From: Leucobacter muris
Lineage (GTDB): Bacteria; Actinomycetota; Actinomycetes; Actinomycetales; Microbacteriaceae
Direction: 5' to 3'
Assembly (NCBI RefSeq): GCF_004028235.1
Contig: NZ_CP035037.1
Coordinates: forward strand, 2,604,001 to 2,668,000
DNA: 64,000 nt
In this document: one piece after another, positions 1-8,400 of the stretch
Layout: the number at the start of each line of letters is the position of its first letter
How positions within the stretch are numbered: the first letter of the stretch is position 1
Program-made: the position numbers and the translations under genes
Notes under the pieces: generated by a model
Told to the model about the DNA's origin: nothing
Database searches by the model: none
Seen by the model: the letters and a program-made list of their open reading frames with translations, nothing else

Positions 1-857
1 GCGAGACCCGCGAAGATGCTCTGCTCCCAGTAGCCCTGCTGCAGCGATGCCTGGCCGTTCGAGACCATGAGTCCCCAGTCGGCCGTCGGCGGCTGCACGC
101 CGAGCCCGAGGAACGACAGCGCCGCCAGCTCGATCATCGCGTAGCCGAAGTTGATCGTCATACCGGTGAGGATCTGGGTGCGCACGTTCGGCAGGATGTG
201 CCGCGCCGTGATGATGAAGCCCGAGATGCCCTGCAGCTGCGCGGAGGAGACGTAGGGCAGGTTGCGCTCCCGCAGGGCGACCGAGCGGATGACGCGCGCC
301 GAGTAGGGCGTGAAGCCGATCGCCAGCGCGATCGAGGCGGTGAGCAGCGAGGGGCCGAAGATGGCGACCGCGAGGATCGCGAGCAGCATGTTGGGGAACG
401 CGAAGAGGATGTCGAGGATCCGGCTGATGAACGCGTCGACCCGGCCGCCGAACCAGACGGCGGTGAGCGCGAGCACCGTGGCCAGCACGGCGGTGATCAC
501 GATCACGAGCAGCGGCCCGATGAGGCTCGTGCGGGCGCCCCAGATGATGCGCGAGAGGATGTCGCGCCCCGACTGGTCGGTGCCCATGAGGTGCGCGAGG
601 CTCCAGGCCTCGTGGCGCGCGGTGACGCTGCCCTCGTACGGGTCGTAGGGGGCGATGACGGGTGCGAGCGCCGCCATCAGCACGACGACCAGGATCACGC
701 CGAGGCAGACGATGCCGATGGGGCCGAGCCGCTTCGCGACGACGCGCCAGCCCGTGACCGGCACGTCGCCCCGTTGCTTGCGCAGCAGCTGCACCGCGAC
801 GGTGTCCTGCGACGTGGTGTTGGTGGACGGTTTGCGCGTGAACTTCTGCTGCGTCAT
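1..857 (-). CDS. ABC transporter permease, DppC/OppC-like (3' end cut by window edge)
   Basis: Inner-membrane permease of a peptide/nickel-type ABC importer (PepT family). The reading frame begins at an ATG whose last bases overlap the TGA stop of the DppB-like gene (ATGA), and stays open to base 1, so the C-terminus is missing. The visible protein has a long cytoplasmic N-terminus with an early membrane segment, then a periplasmic stretch reading HLMGTDQSGRDILSR, which is the DppC hallmark (LGTDxxGRD). The EAA-like permease segments follow. It is the second permease of the operon headed by the solute-binding lipoprotein at 1831-3504; ATPase genes would lie beyond the window. Family assignment is firm, substrate is not. 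Confidence 0.9.
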   Translation of the reverse strand, partial: MTQQKFTRKPSTNTTSQDTVAVQLLRKQRGDVPVTGWRVVAKRLGPIGIVCLGVILVVVLMAALAPVIAPYDPYEGSVTARHEAWSLAHLMGTDQSGRDILSRIIWGARTSLIGPLLVIVITAVLATVLALTAVWFGGRVDAFISRILDILFAFPNMLLAILAVAIFGPSLLTASIALAIGFTPYSARVIRSVALRERNLPYVSSAQLQGISGFIITARHILPNVRTQILTGMTINFGYAMIELAALSFLGLGVQPPTADWGLMVSNGQASLQQGYWEQSIFAGL

Positions 858-1801
858 CGTGCCGCTCCCTTGCTCAGCCGGACCCGGGGGTCGATCACCG
901 CGTAGAGCAGGTCGACGATGAGGTTGATGAGGCCGAAGGCCAGCACCATGATGAGCGCGATCGCCTGCACCACCGCGAAGTCCTTCTTCTGCACCGAGTT
1001 GACGAGCAGCGAGCCGATGCCGTCGAGGGTGAAGGCGTACTCGATGACGAAGGCGCTCGCGAGCAGGCCCGCGATCTGGGTGCCGAGCACCGTCGAGACG
1101 GGCAGCATGGAGTTGCGGATCGTATGTCGCCAGAGTACGAACTGCTTCGGCACGCCCCGGGCGATGGCCATGATGACGTGCTCGGATCCCTGCTCCTCTC
1201 GCACGGCGGTGCGCGTGATGCGCGCCACGACGGAGATGCCGGGGAAGGCGAGCGCGAGCGCGGGGAGGGTGAGGTGCCAGAGCCTGTCGGCGAAGCCCTC
1301 GCCGGACCCCGACACCGGGAACCAGCCGAGGTTCGAACCGAAGATCGCCATCAGGATGAGCGCGGCGAAGAAGGTGGGAACCGCGAAGCCGAGGTTCGAG
1401 CCGAAGACCACGAGCTTCTCGAAGACGCCCGAGCGGGTGGCGGCGAGCACCCCGAGGCCCACTCCGAAGACGATGATGAGGATCGCGGCGAAGGCCGCGA
1501 GGAACAGCGTGGTCGGCTGGCGCGACATGACGAGGGTCGACACGTCCTGCTGGGTGAGCAGGGAGCGGCCGAGGTCGCCCTGCACCACCTCGACGAGCCA
1601 GTGCCAGTAGCGCAGCAGGAAGGGATCGTCCAGACCGTACTGGGCGCGGATCGTGGCGAGCACCTCGGGGCTCACCGTGCGGCCCTGCACCAGGAACTGC
1701 TCCGGGCTGCCCGGAGCGAGGTACATGCCGGCGAACACGATGAAGCTGGACACGACGAGCACCGCGATGAGCGCTCCGATCCGTTTCAGCACGTAGATCA
1801 T
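854..1801 (-). CDS. ABC transporter permease, DppB/OppB-like
   Basis: 315-residue inner-membrane permease, partner of the DppC-like protein. The N-terminus MIYVLKRIGALIAVLVV is the first membrane helix typical of DppB, followed by a large periplasmic loop containing YGLDDPFLLRYWHWL and GDLGRS, both conserved in this family; membrane segments and the EAA loop lie in the second half. Start ATG has an AGGAAGGGA ribosome site. It lies 29 bases after the binding-protein stop and overlaps the next gene by four bases, so the three genes are one operon. A LacI-type regulator next door suggests an oligosaccharide rather than a peptide, which is inference. Confidence 0.92.
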   Translation of the reverse strand: MIYVLKRIGALIAVLVVSSFIVFAGMYLAPGSPEQFLVQGRTVSPEVLATIRAQYGLDDPFLLRYWHWLVEVVQGDLGRSLLTQQDVSTLVMSRQPTTLFLAAFAAILIIVFGVGLGVLAATRSGVFEKLVVFGSNLGFAVPTFFAALILMAIFGSNLGWFPVSGSGEGFADRLWHLTLPALALAFPGISVVARITRTAVREEQGSEHVIMAIARGVPKQFVLWRHTIRNSMLPVSTVLGTQIAGLLASAFVIEYAFTLDGIGSLLVNSVQKKDFAVVQAIALIMVLAFGLINLIVDLLYAVIDPRVRLSKGAAR

Positions 1802-1830
1802 GGACGATCCCTTCCTGCCGGAGTCACCGA

Positions 1831-3504
1831 CTACTCGGCGGAGCCGAGGTCAGCGGCCCACGGGTAGTAGAGGTACACGAACGAGGCGGGGGCGCCGGTG
1901 ATGCTGTCGTCCATGTACATGCGCACCGCGAGATCGGTGACGGGCACCCACGGCTGCTGATCCATGATCAGCGCCTCGGCCTCGACCGTGAGCTCGGCGC
2001 GCTTCTGCGGGTCGCTCTCGGCGAGCGCCGCGTCGAGGGCCGCGTCGACCGCGGGGTCGGAGAACTCGGAGTAGTTCTGGTCGCTGCCGGTCTTGGCCAC
2101 GCTGATGAGGTGCAGCAGCGGGTCGGGAGCGCTCAGGTAGTTCGTCGTGACGAAGCCGTCGTAGCCCTCGCGGGCGGCGGGGTCCGAGAAGAAGACGCCG
2201 AACTGCGCGCTCGGCACGCCGACGGGCTCGAGGGTGATGCCGAGCTCCTTGGCGCCGTTCGCCATCTCGTTGAGGATGTCGGCGTAGAAGCTGCGCTCGC
2301 TCGGGTACGCGATCTTGATGGGCTGCGAGAGATCCGCGTCGCTCTTCTCGAGCTCGGCCTTGGCGGCCTCGAGGTCGTAGCCCAGGTCGGGCAGCTCCTC
2401 GTCGCGCAGCTCGGCGACGCCGTCGATCGCGTCCCAGGGCGCCTGCGGCACCACCGAGCGCGACGGCGTGCCGGTGCCCTCGAAGACGGTGTCGGCGATG
2501 GCCTGGCGATCGGTGGCGCGGGTGATGGCGCGGCGCACGTCGGGATCGCCGAAGATGCCGTTGCCGGTCGAGATGATCGCCATGATCTGCATGCCCTCAC
2601 CGAAGTAGAGGCTGCCCGAGGTGCTGTTCGAGAGCTCGCTCAGCGCGGGGAGCGGCACGTCGTAGGAGCCCTGGATCTCACCGGCGGCCAGCGCCGTGGA
2701 GATCGCGGTGGGGTCGACCACGAAGCCGATCTCGACCTGCTTGGCCTTGGCCTGCTTCTCGGCGTTCCAGTAGCCGTCGTAGCGGTCGAGGGTGATCGAC
2801 TGCCCCTGCTTCCAGTTGCCGGGGGTGTACTGGAAGGGGCCGGTGCACATCACGCCGGTGTCGGGGTTGCCGTAGTTCTCGCCGGCAGCCTTGCGCTGCT
2901 GCTCCTGCACGACCACGCCGAGCACGGTCGAGAACGAGGAGGGCAGCAGCTGGTCGGGGGTGTTCAGCGTGACGGTGACCTCCGAGTCGCCGCTCTTGAC
3001 GACGTCGGCGATGTTCGCGGTGACGCCGCCGGTCCAGTAGCTGCCCTCGGCGGGATCGTTGTGGCGCTCGAGCGAGTAGACGACGTCCTCGACGGTCATC
3101 GGCGTGCCGTCCCAGAAGGTGACGTCGTCGCGGATGCCGATCCTCCAGGTGAGGCCGTCCTCGGTCTCGGCCCCCGTCGCGAGGTTGGGCTCGATCGAGA
3201 AGTCGGGCTGCATCTGGAAGAGCGGCTCGCAGAGGTTCGTGACGACCGTGTTCTCGGAGTAGTTGAACGCCTTGGCGGGGTCGAGGCTCGCGAGCTCGCC
3301 GTAGGTCGAGTTCCAGGTGACCTTGTCGGCCTCGCTCGTGGCGGCGGGCGTGGTCTGCAGCAGCTCGAGGTCGGCGCCGCCGCTCTCGCCGCCGCCCCGG
3401 CTTCCCGACGCGCAGCCCGCGAGGGCCAGACCCGTGATGGCAAGCAGGGCGATCGATGCCCGTGTCTTTGCGAGTTTCACGTTGTTCTCCATTCGAAGTT
3501 TCAT
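1831..3504 (-). CDS. Extracellular solute-binding lipoprotein, family 5
   Basis: About 557 residues. Captures the substrate outside the membrane for the DppB/DppC-like permeases downstream. The N-terminus has basic residues, a hydrophobic stretch and the lipobox LALAGC, so it is a lipid-anchored SBP_bac_5 protein; the text WRIGIRDDVTFWDGTPMTVEDVVYSLER is the signature region of this family (quoted in two parts: WRIGIRDDVTFWDGTP and MTVEDVVYSLER). The chosen ATG (MKLRMENN) follows AAGGGGA; an ATG four codons later is also possible. The frame stays open upstream for another 31 codons, but that part crosses the operator and is unlikely to be translated. Members of this family bind peptides, nickel or oligosaccharides; the divergent LacI gene favours sugar. 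Confidence 0.9.
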   Translation of the reverse strand: MKLRMENNVKLAKTRASIALLAITGLALAGCASGSRGGGESGGADLELLQTTPAATSEADKVTWNSTYGELASLDPAKAFNYSENTVVTNLCEPLFQMQPDFSIEPNLATGAETEDGLTWRIGIRDDVTFWDGTPMTVEDVVYSLERHNDPAEGSYWTGGVTANIADVVKSGDSEVTVTLNTPDQLLPSSFSTVLGVVVQEQQRKAAGENYGNPDTGVMCTGPFQYTPGNWKQGQSITLDRYDGYWNAEKQAKAKQVEIGFVVDPTAISTALAAGEIQGSYDVPLPALSELSNSTSGSLYFGEGMQIMAIISTGNGIFGDPDVRRAITRATDRQAIADTVFEGTGTPSRSVVPQAPWDAIDGVAELRDEELPDLGYDLEAAKAELEKSDADLSQPIKIAYPSERSFYADILNEMANGAKELGITLEPVGVPSAQFGVFFSDPAAREGYDGFVTTNYLSAPDPLLHLISVAKTGSDQNYSEFSDPAVDAALDAALAESDPQKRAELTVEAEALIMDQQPWVPVTDLAVRMYMDDSITGAPASFVYLYYPWAADLGSAE

Positions 3505-3560
3505 CTTTGAATCCCCTTGGTCCGGCACAGCGCTGGACGAAGACCCACCGAGGATGCTAG

Positions 3561-3594
3561 CACCCAAAACGATTTGTGAAAAACGGTTTGGGTG
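3561..3594. promoter_or_regulatory. Paired LacI-type operators in the divergent promoter region
   Basis: Two palindromic boxes, CAAAACGATTTG at 3565-3576 and AAAAACGGTTTG at 3579-3590, each have the central CG and flanking A/T runs usual for LacI-family operators. Together they form a larger inverted repeat (CACCCAAAACGA against ACGGTTTGGGTG, 10 of 12 pairs). On the minus strand TTTCAC and TAGCAT, 16 bases apart, could be the promoter of the binding-protein operon and would be covered by the boxes. Likely bound by the adjacent LacI protein. Confidence 0.7.
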
Positions 3595-3661
3595 CAACTT
3601 TTCGGTAACGGTCCGGGGCCTTCGCGGGGCTTTCGGGGCGGGTGCCGGGCCAGGGCCGGGC

Positions 3662-3667
3662 TATCCT
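3662..3667 (+). promoter_or_regulatory. -10 element of a leaderless promoter for the LacI gene
   Basis: TATCCT ends six bases before the GTG start codon, so transcription would start on or next to the GTG. No separate ribosome site precedes it. No clear -35 is visible. Confidence 0.55.
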
Positions 3668-3673
3668 GACGGA

Positions 3674-4717
3674 GTGCAGCACAGCGGCAGACCGACGATC
3701 AAAGACGTGGCGAGGGCCGCAGGCGTCTCCCCCACCACCGTCTCGCACGCCCTCAACGGCAAGGGCGTCGTGCGCCGCGAGACCGTCGAACGCATCGAGC
3801 GCATCGCCGCCGAGATCGGCTACCGCCCGAGCGCCATCGCCCGCGGCCTGCAGAACTCGCGGCTCGGGCTCCTCGCGCTCGTGATCCGCCCCTTCCACAG
3901 TCTCGACACGTTCCTGCCCGAGGGCGTCGACTACTTCCTCCGCATCGCGGGCGCTGCATCGCTCAGCGCCATGGAGCGCGGGTACAGCATGATGCTCATC
4001 GACGACCCCACCCGCCCGGGGGTGCCGTTCAGCGCACTCGCCGCCGACGCCTACATCGTGACCGAGCCCTTCGAGAACGACCCCGTGCTCACTATGCTCT
4101 CCGAGCAGCGCATCCCGTTCGTCACGGTGGGCGCCGACCCCGCGCGACGCGACCTCTTCCCCTCCATCGACGAGGCCGCCGGGCAGCAGGCCATGACCAT
4201 GATCGACCACCTCTCGCAGGCCGGAGCGCATCGCATCGCCCTCGTCACGGGCACCGACCGCAACGACTGGAACCTCGGCTCGCGGCAGGCCCTCGTCGAC
4301 TGGTGCGAGGCGCGCGGGCAGCAGCCGCTCGTGCTGGCCCTGCCCGAGGCGGAGGGCGAGCAGGTCGGCGAGCGGGTCATCGACCACTTCTTCTCGGGCG
4401 ACCCGGCCGAGCGCCCCGACGCCGTCTTCTGCCTCACCGGCCGCCACGCCGCCGGCGTGACCGAGGCGGCGATCCGGCGGGGCATCCGCGTGCCCGAGGA
4501 CCTGCTCGTCGCCGCCGGCTCCGGGGCCATGCAGAACCGCACCTCGAGTCCCACCGTCACCACCCTCGACCTGCGCCCCGAGGAGACCGCGCAGCTCGCG
4601 GTCGAGGTGGCGGTCGCGCTCGCCGAGGGCCGCCCGGTGCAGGAGCCGCTCGCCACCCCGACCGCGCGGCTCGACATCCGCGAGTCGACCACCCGCGCAC
4701 CCGGCCGCGCGCGATAG
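3674..4717 (+). CDS. LacI-family transcriptional regulator
   Basis: 347-residue repressor. Residues about 6-55 are the LacI helix-turn-helix and hinge (PTIKDVARAAGVSPTTVSHALNGKG, given as PTIKDVARAAGVSP and TTVSHALNGKG), followed by a periplasmic-binding-protein-like effector domain. GTG is chosen because it puts the helix-turn-helix at the very N-terminus as in the family, and because a -10 box lies just upstream; the frame is open far upstream but overlaps the operator and the divergent gene. It probably represses the divergent ABC importer and itself through the boxes at 3561-3594. The effector is unknown. Confidence 0.9.
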   Translation: MQHSGRPTIKDVARAAGVSPTTVSHALNGKGVVRRETVERIERIAAEIGYRPSAIARGLQNSRLGLLALVIRPFHSLDTFLPEGVDYFLRIAGAASLSAMERGYSMMLIDDPTRPGVPFSALAADAYIVTEPFENDPVLTMLSEQRIPFVTVGADPARRDLFPSIDEAAGQQAMTMIDHLSQAGAHRIALVTGTDRNDWNLGSRQALVDWCEARGQQPLVLALPEAEGEQVGERVIDHFFSGDPAERPDAVFCLTGRHAAGVTEAAIRRGIRVPEDLLVAAGSGAMQNRTSSPTVTTLDLRPEETAQLAVEVAVALAEGRPVQEPLATPTARLDIRESTTRAPGRAR

Positions 4718-4756
4718 CCGCCTGGCCGCGCGCGGTAGCCACCCGGCATCGCTAAC

Positions 4757-4819
4757 GCACCGATCGACGTTCGAGCACCGCGTTCTCCGCCCAACGGGTG
4801 CGTAAACGTCGATCGATGC
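4757..4819. repeat. Long inverted repeat downstream of the LacI gene
   Basis: Arms 4757-4771 and 4805-4819 pair at 14 of 15 positions (core CGATCGACGTT / AACGTCGATCG) around a 33-base spacer. It lies between the LacI stop and the icd terminator and could end the LacI transcript, although there is no T tract. Its nature is open. Confidence 0.6.
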
Positions 4820-4880
4820 GGAAGCAGCGCCCGCGCGGAAGCAGCACCCGCGCGGAAGCAGCACCCGCGCGGAAGCAGCA
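4819..4880. repeat. 17-bp tandem repeat, 3.6 units
   Basis: Units CGGAAGCAGCRCCCGCG at 4819-4835, 4836-4852 and 4853-4869, then a partial copy. It begins where the inverted repeat at 4757-4819 ends. It is not in a credible gene. Confidence 0.85.
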
Positions 4881-4889
4881 TCGAACGCG

Positions 4890-4925
4890 CAGAGGGGGCC
4901 GGCGCCGAAGCGCCGACCCCCTCTG
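4890..4925 (-). terminator. icd: Transcription terminator of icd
   Basis: A stem of about 15 pairs (AGAGGGGGCCGGCGC with GCGCCGACCCCCTCT, one mismatch) and a CGAA loop lies 22 bases after the icd stop codon. Confidence 0.85.
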
Positions 4926-4946
4926 CGAATCGCGGAGCGCGGAGGC

Positions 4947-6161
4947 TCAGGCCAAGCGGGCCTGCAGGTTCTCGTCGATCGCGGCGAGGAACTCCTCGGT
5001 GGTGAGGAAGCCCTGATCCGGGCCGACCAGCAGCGCGAGGTCCTTCGTCATCTTGCCCGACTCGACGGTCTTGATGACCACGTCCTCGAGGGTGTTCGCG
5101 AAGTCGATCAGATCCTGGTTCCCGTCGAGCTTGCCGCGGTGCGCGAGGCCGCGCGTCCAGGCGAAGATCGAGGCGATCGGGTTGGTCGAGGTGGGCTTGC
5201 CCTGCTGGTGCTGGCGGTAGTGCCGGGTCACGGTGCCGTGGGCGGCCTCGGCCTCGACGACCTTGCCGTCGGGCGTCGCGAGCACCGAGGTCATGAGGCC
5301 GAGCGAGCCGAAGCCCTGCGCCACGGTGTCCGACTGCACATCGCCGTCGTAGTTCTTGCAGGCCCAGACGTAGCCGCCCTCCCACTTCATGGCCGAGGCG
5401 ACCATGTCGTCGATGAGGCGGTGCTCGTAGGTGAGGCCCGCGGCCTCGAACTGCTCCTTGAACTCGGTGTCGTAGATGTCCTGGAAGATGTCTTTGAAGC
5501 GGCCGTCGTAGGCCTTGAGGATGGTGTTCTTCGTGGAGAGGTACACCGGATAGTTGCGCGAGAGGCCGTAGTTGAGCGAGGCGCGCGCGAAGTCGCGGAT
5601 CGAGGCGTCGAGGTTGTACTGCACCTGGGCGATGCCGTCGCCCGGCGACTGGAAGACCTCGAACTTCTGCGGCTCGCCGCCGTCCTTCGGGGTGAACTCG
5701 ACGGTCAGCGTGCCCTCGCCCTGGAAGCGGAAGTCGGTGGCGCGGTACTGGTCGCCGAAGGCGTGGCGGCCGATGATGATCGGCTTGTTCCAGCCGGGCA
5801 CGAGGCGCGGAATGTTGGAGATGATGATGGGCTCGCGGAAGATGACGCCGCCGAGGATGTTGCGGATCGTGCCGTTCGGGCTGCGCCACATCTTCTTGAG
5901 GCCGAACTCCTCGACGCGGGCCTCGTCGGGGGTGATCGTCGCGCACTTGACGCCGACGCCGTGCTTCTGGATGGCGTGGGCGGCGTCGATCGTGACCTGG
6001 TCGTCGGTCGCGTCGCGGTTCTCCATGCCGAGGTCGTAGTAGTCGAGCGTGACGTCGAGGTAGGGGTGGATCAGGCAGTCCTTGATGAACTGCCAGATGA
6101 TGCGCGTCATCTCGTCGCCGTCGAGTTCGACGACCGTACCTTCAACCTTGATCTTCGCCAA
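4947..6161 (-). CDS. icd: NADP-dependent isocitrate dehydrogenase
   Basis: 404 residues. Oxidatively decarboxylates isocitrate to 2-oxoglutarate in the citric acid cycle. The protein is of the homodimeric eukaryote-like type: N-terminal [20 protein letters not shown], then [12 protein letters not shown] (substrate loop), the conserved KYDG-like NYDGDVQSD metal site, and a C-terminal [10 protein letters not shown] nucleotide region. TTG is chosen as start because GGGAG precedes it by five to six bases and because homologues begin at this point (MAKIKVEG); an in-frame start 45 bases upstream would add an unrelated 15-residue leader. Single gene with its own terminator. Confidence 0.95.
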   Translation of the reverse strand: MAKIKVEGTVVELDGDEMTRIIWQFIKDCLIHPYLDVTLDYYDLGMENRDATDDQVTIDAAHAIQKHGVGVKCATITPDEARVEEFGLKKMWRSPNGTIRNILGGVIFREPIIISNIPRLVPGWNKPIIIGRHAFGDQYRATDFRFQGEGTLTVEFTPKDGGEPQKFEVFQSPGDGIAQVQYNLDASIRDFARASLNYGLSRNYPVYLSTKNTILKAYDGRFKDIFQDIYDTEFKEQFEAAGLTYEHRLIDDMVASAMKWEGGYVWACKNYDGDVQSDTVAQGFGSLGLMTSVLATPDGKVVEAEAAHGTVTRHYRQHQQGKPTSTNPIASIFAWTRGLAHRGKLDGNQDLIDFANTLEDVVIKTVESGKMTKDLALLVGPDQGFLTTEEFLAAIDENLQARLA

Positions 6162-6254
6162 CGCTTCTCCCACTCTCGTATTCGTATGTATGAAGCCGCC
6201 GTCCATCCTACCCGAGAGCGGCTGGGATCTCTCGACATCGAGATAAATCGGGGC

Positions 6255-7472
6255 TCACCCAGCGCGCAGCACCTCGGCGACGCGCAGATCGGCATCCAGC
6301 GCGACGGCGTGCATGCGCCTGCCGACGGCGAGGTCGCCCACGTCGTGCCAGCCCATCGCGCGCGCCGGGTTCGCGGCGGTCAGCCGCACCGCGTCGATCA
6401 GCTCGGCGTCGCCCGCGCAGTCGCCGGCCCATCGGCGGAACAGCCCGTCCATGGTGGCGGTGCTGCCCGCGATCGTGTCGGTGCCGGCCACGCGCGCGAC
6501 GCCCCCCGCGACCTCGACGTCGAGCGCGCCCAGGCGGTAGGCGCCGTCGCCGCAGCCGGCGGCCCCCATCGCGTCGGTCACGAGCAGCGCCCGCCCCTCG
6601 CCCGCTCGACCCGCGGCCCATCGGGCGAGCGCCGGGTGCAGGTGGGTGCCGTCGGCGATCAGCTCGATCGCGACCCGCGGATCCTCGAGCAGCGCGAGCA
6701 CCGGTCCCGGCTCGCGGTGGTGCAGCGGGCGCATCGCGTTGAAGAGGTGCGTGGCGACCGTGGCGCCGGCGTCGATCGCGCGCACGACGCGCTCGTAGTC
6801 GGCGTCGGTGTGCCCGATCGCCACCACGACGCCCGCGCGCGCGAACCGCTCGATGGCTTCGAGGGCGCCGGGCAGCTCGGGTGCGATCGTCACCATCGCG
6901 ATCGCGTTCGGGGTCGCGCTCGATCCGCCGTCCGGGGCCGCCCCGGCCCGTCCGCCTGCCGCGTTCGTCTGCTCTGCGGCCGGGAGCGACCCCGCGCGCA
7001 GCAGCGCCTCGATCTCGGCGGGGTCCGGGTGGCGCAGCAGCCCGGGGTCGTGAGCGCCCGCCCGCGCCGGGCTCAGCCACGGCCCCTCCAGGTGGATCCC
7101 CCTGATCTCGCCGGCGGCGACGAGCGCCGCGAGCGTCTCGACGCCCGCGAGCAGCCCCGCAGGGGTGTCGGTCACGAGGCTCGCCATGCTGGTCGTCGTG
7201 CCGTGGGCGAGGTGCGCGGCGCGCGCCCGGCGCGCGAGCGTCTCCGACCCCTCCGTGTACCCGGCCCGGCCGCCCCCGTGCACGTGCACGTCGACGAAGC
7301 CGGGAACGAGCGTCGCCCCGGCCAGCTCGCGGTCGGGCCGCACGGCGGGCCGCCCGCCGCCGACCCCGGTGATCGCGCCGCGCTCGAACGACACCCAGCC
7401 CGGCGCGTGCACGGCCGCGGCGGTCACGACGCGGTCGGCCGCCACGGTTCCGGTGTCGGGAAGCGCGATCAC
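6255..7472 (-). CDS. nagA: N-acetylglucosamine-6-phosphate deacetylase
   Basis: 405 residues. Removes acetate from GlcNAc-6-phosphate to give glucosamine-6-phosphate in the cytoplasm. Amidohydrolase fold: metal-binding VDVHVHGG (His63, His65), AHGTTT, the GHTDADY histidine loop and LLVTDAMGAAG with the catalytic Asp. The GTG start overlaps the nagB stop (GTGA), so nagB-nagA are translated from one message. Expected to be controlled by the divergent GntR protein through the sites at 8342-8383. Confidence 0.95.
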   Translation of the reverse strand: MIALPDTGTVAADRVVTAAAVHAPGWVSFERGAITGVGGGRPAVRPDRELAGATLVPGFVDVHVHGGGRAGYTEGSETLARRARAAHLAHGTTTSMASLVTDTPAGLLAGVETLAALVAAGEIRGIHLEGPWLSPARAGAHDPGLLRHPDPAEIEALLRAGSLPAAEQTNAAGGRAGAAPDGGSSATPNAIAMVTIAPELPGALEAIERFARAGVVVAIGHTDADYERVVRAIDAGATVATHLFNAMRPLHHREPGPVLALLEDPRVAIELIADGTHLHPALARWAAGRAGEGRALLVTDAMGAAGCGDGAYRLGALDVEVAGGVARVAGTDTIAGSTATMDGLFRRWAGDCAGDAELIDAVRLTAANPARAMGWHDVGDLAVGRRMHAVALDADLRVAEVLRAG

Positions 7473-8260
7473 GCCGCACCGCCCGGCAGATGCTCCTGCA
7501 CGTACTCGTAGTAGTCGGAGAGCCGCAGCTGCGACGCGGCGGCGCGGTCGATCACCACGTCCGCGCGCCGGTGCAGCTGCAGAGCGCTCGCGGGGCAGAC
7601 GCTCGCGAGCGGGCCCTCGACCATCCGCGCCACGGCGTCGGCCTTGCCCTCCCCCTGCGCTACGAGCAGCAGCCGCCGAGCGTCGAGGATCGTGCCGAGC
7701 CCCTGCGTCACGCAGTGCACCGGCACCCGGTCGGGCGCGTCGAAGAAGCGGGCGTTGTCGGCGCGGGTCTGCGGCGCGAGCGTCTTGACGCGGGTGCGCG
7801 AGGCGAACGACGAGGTGGGTTCGTTGAACCCGATGTGCCCGTTGGCGCCGATGCCGAGCAGCTGGAGGTCGACGCCGCCGGCCTCCTCGATCATCCGCTC
7901 GTAGTCAGCGCAGGCTACTTCGAGGTCGGCCGCGGCCCCGTCCGGCACGTGCACGCGCTCGGGGTCGAGGCCGAGCGGTTCGGTCACGGTGCGGCGGATC
8001 ACGGAGTGGTAGCTCTCGGGGTGGTGCGGGTCGAGGCCGACGTACTCGTCGAGTGCGAAGGCGGCCACGCCCGAGACGTCGAGTTCGCCCGCGCGCACCC
8101 GCGCGGCGAGTGCGGCGTAGGTGCCGAGGGGCGAGGATCCGGTGGCGACGCCCAGCACCGCCGGGCGGCCGCGCGCGGCGCTGGATCGGATCGCATCGGC
8201 GATCCGATCGGCGGCGCACTCCGCGACGGCGTGCGCGTCGGGAACGATGGTGATCTGCAC
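7469..8260 (-). CDS. nagB: Glucosamine-6-phosphate deaminase
   Basis: 263 residues. Converts glucosamine-6-phosphate to fructose-6-phosphate and ammonia. The active-site parts are visible: ATGSSPLGTY (phosphate loop, about 39-48), FALDEYVGL with Asp71, and GIGANGHIGFNEP (136-148). GTG start with AGGAG six bases upstream. First gene of the nagB-nagA operon, divergent from the GntR regulator; the 140-base gap holds two dre-like boxes. Confidence 0.95.
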   Translation of the reverse strand: MQITIVPDAHAVAECAADRIADAIRSSAARGRPAVLGVATGSSPLGTYAALAARVRAGELDVSGVAAFALDEYVGLDPHHPESYHSVIRRTVTEPLGLDPERVHVPDGAAADLEVACADYERMIEEAGGVDLQLLGIGANGHIGFNEPTSSFASRTRVKTLAPQTRADNARFFDAPDRVPVHCVTQGLGTILDARRLLLVAQGEGKADAVARMVEGPLASVCPASALQLHRRADVVIDRAAASQLRLSDYYEYVQEHLPGGAA

Positions 8261-8341
8261 GGCGGCTCCTGGAGGGCTCGGGAGGGTGGATCTCAGCGGC
8301 GAAGCCGACGCTGACCGGGCTCGGACGCGGCGCGCGAGAAA

Positions 8342-8383
8342 AGGACTAGACCAATCTATGAGGCCTAAGATAGGCGTAGACCA
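8342..8383. promoter_or_regulatory. Two dre-like NagR/DasR operator sites
   Basis: AGGACTAGACCA at 8342-8353 and AGGCGTAGACCA at 8372-8383 match the palindromic dre core TGGTCTAGACCA at 10 and 9 of 12 positions. The shared half TAGACCAATC repeats exactly 30 bases apart (8347 and 8377), which places both boxes on the same face of the helix. They lie between nagB and the GntR gene. DasR/NagR binding to such sites before nag genes is known from Streptomyces and Bacillus; binding here is inferred. Confidence 0.75.
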
Positions 8384-8400
8384 ATCGAGGTGTCAAGCAG

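Noticed and set aside
3505..3597. Longer N-terminus for the family 5 binding protein
   Set aside because: It would precede the lipoprotein signal peptide with 31 unrelated residues and cross the operator region.
4819..4880. Possible CRISPR array
   Set aside because: Direct tandem repeats with no spacers and no cas genes.
6230..6243. TCTCGA-CA-TCGAGA palindrome between nagA and icd as an operator
   Set aside because: Short, just after the nagA stop and distant from a clear promoter; chance palindromes of this size are common in this sequence.
5139..7511. Long open frame (790 codons) opposite icd and nagA
   Set aside because: Antisense frame of high-GC genes; repetitive Arg/Ala/Gly/Asp composition and no domain. 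The opposite strand encodes clear icd and nagA.
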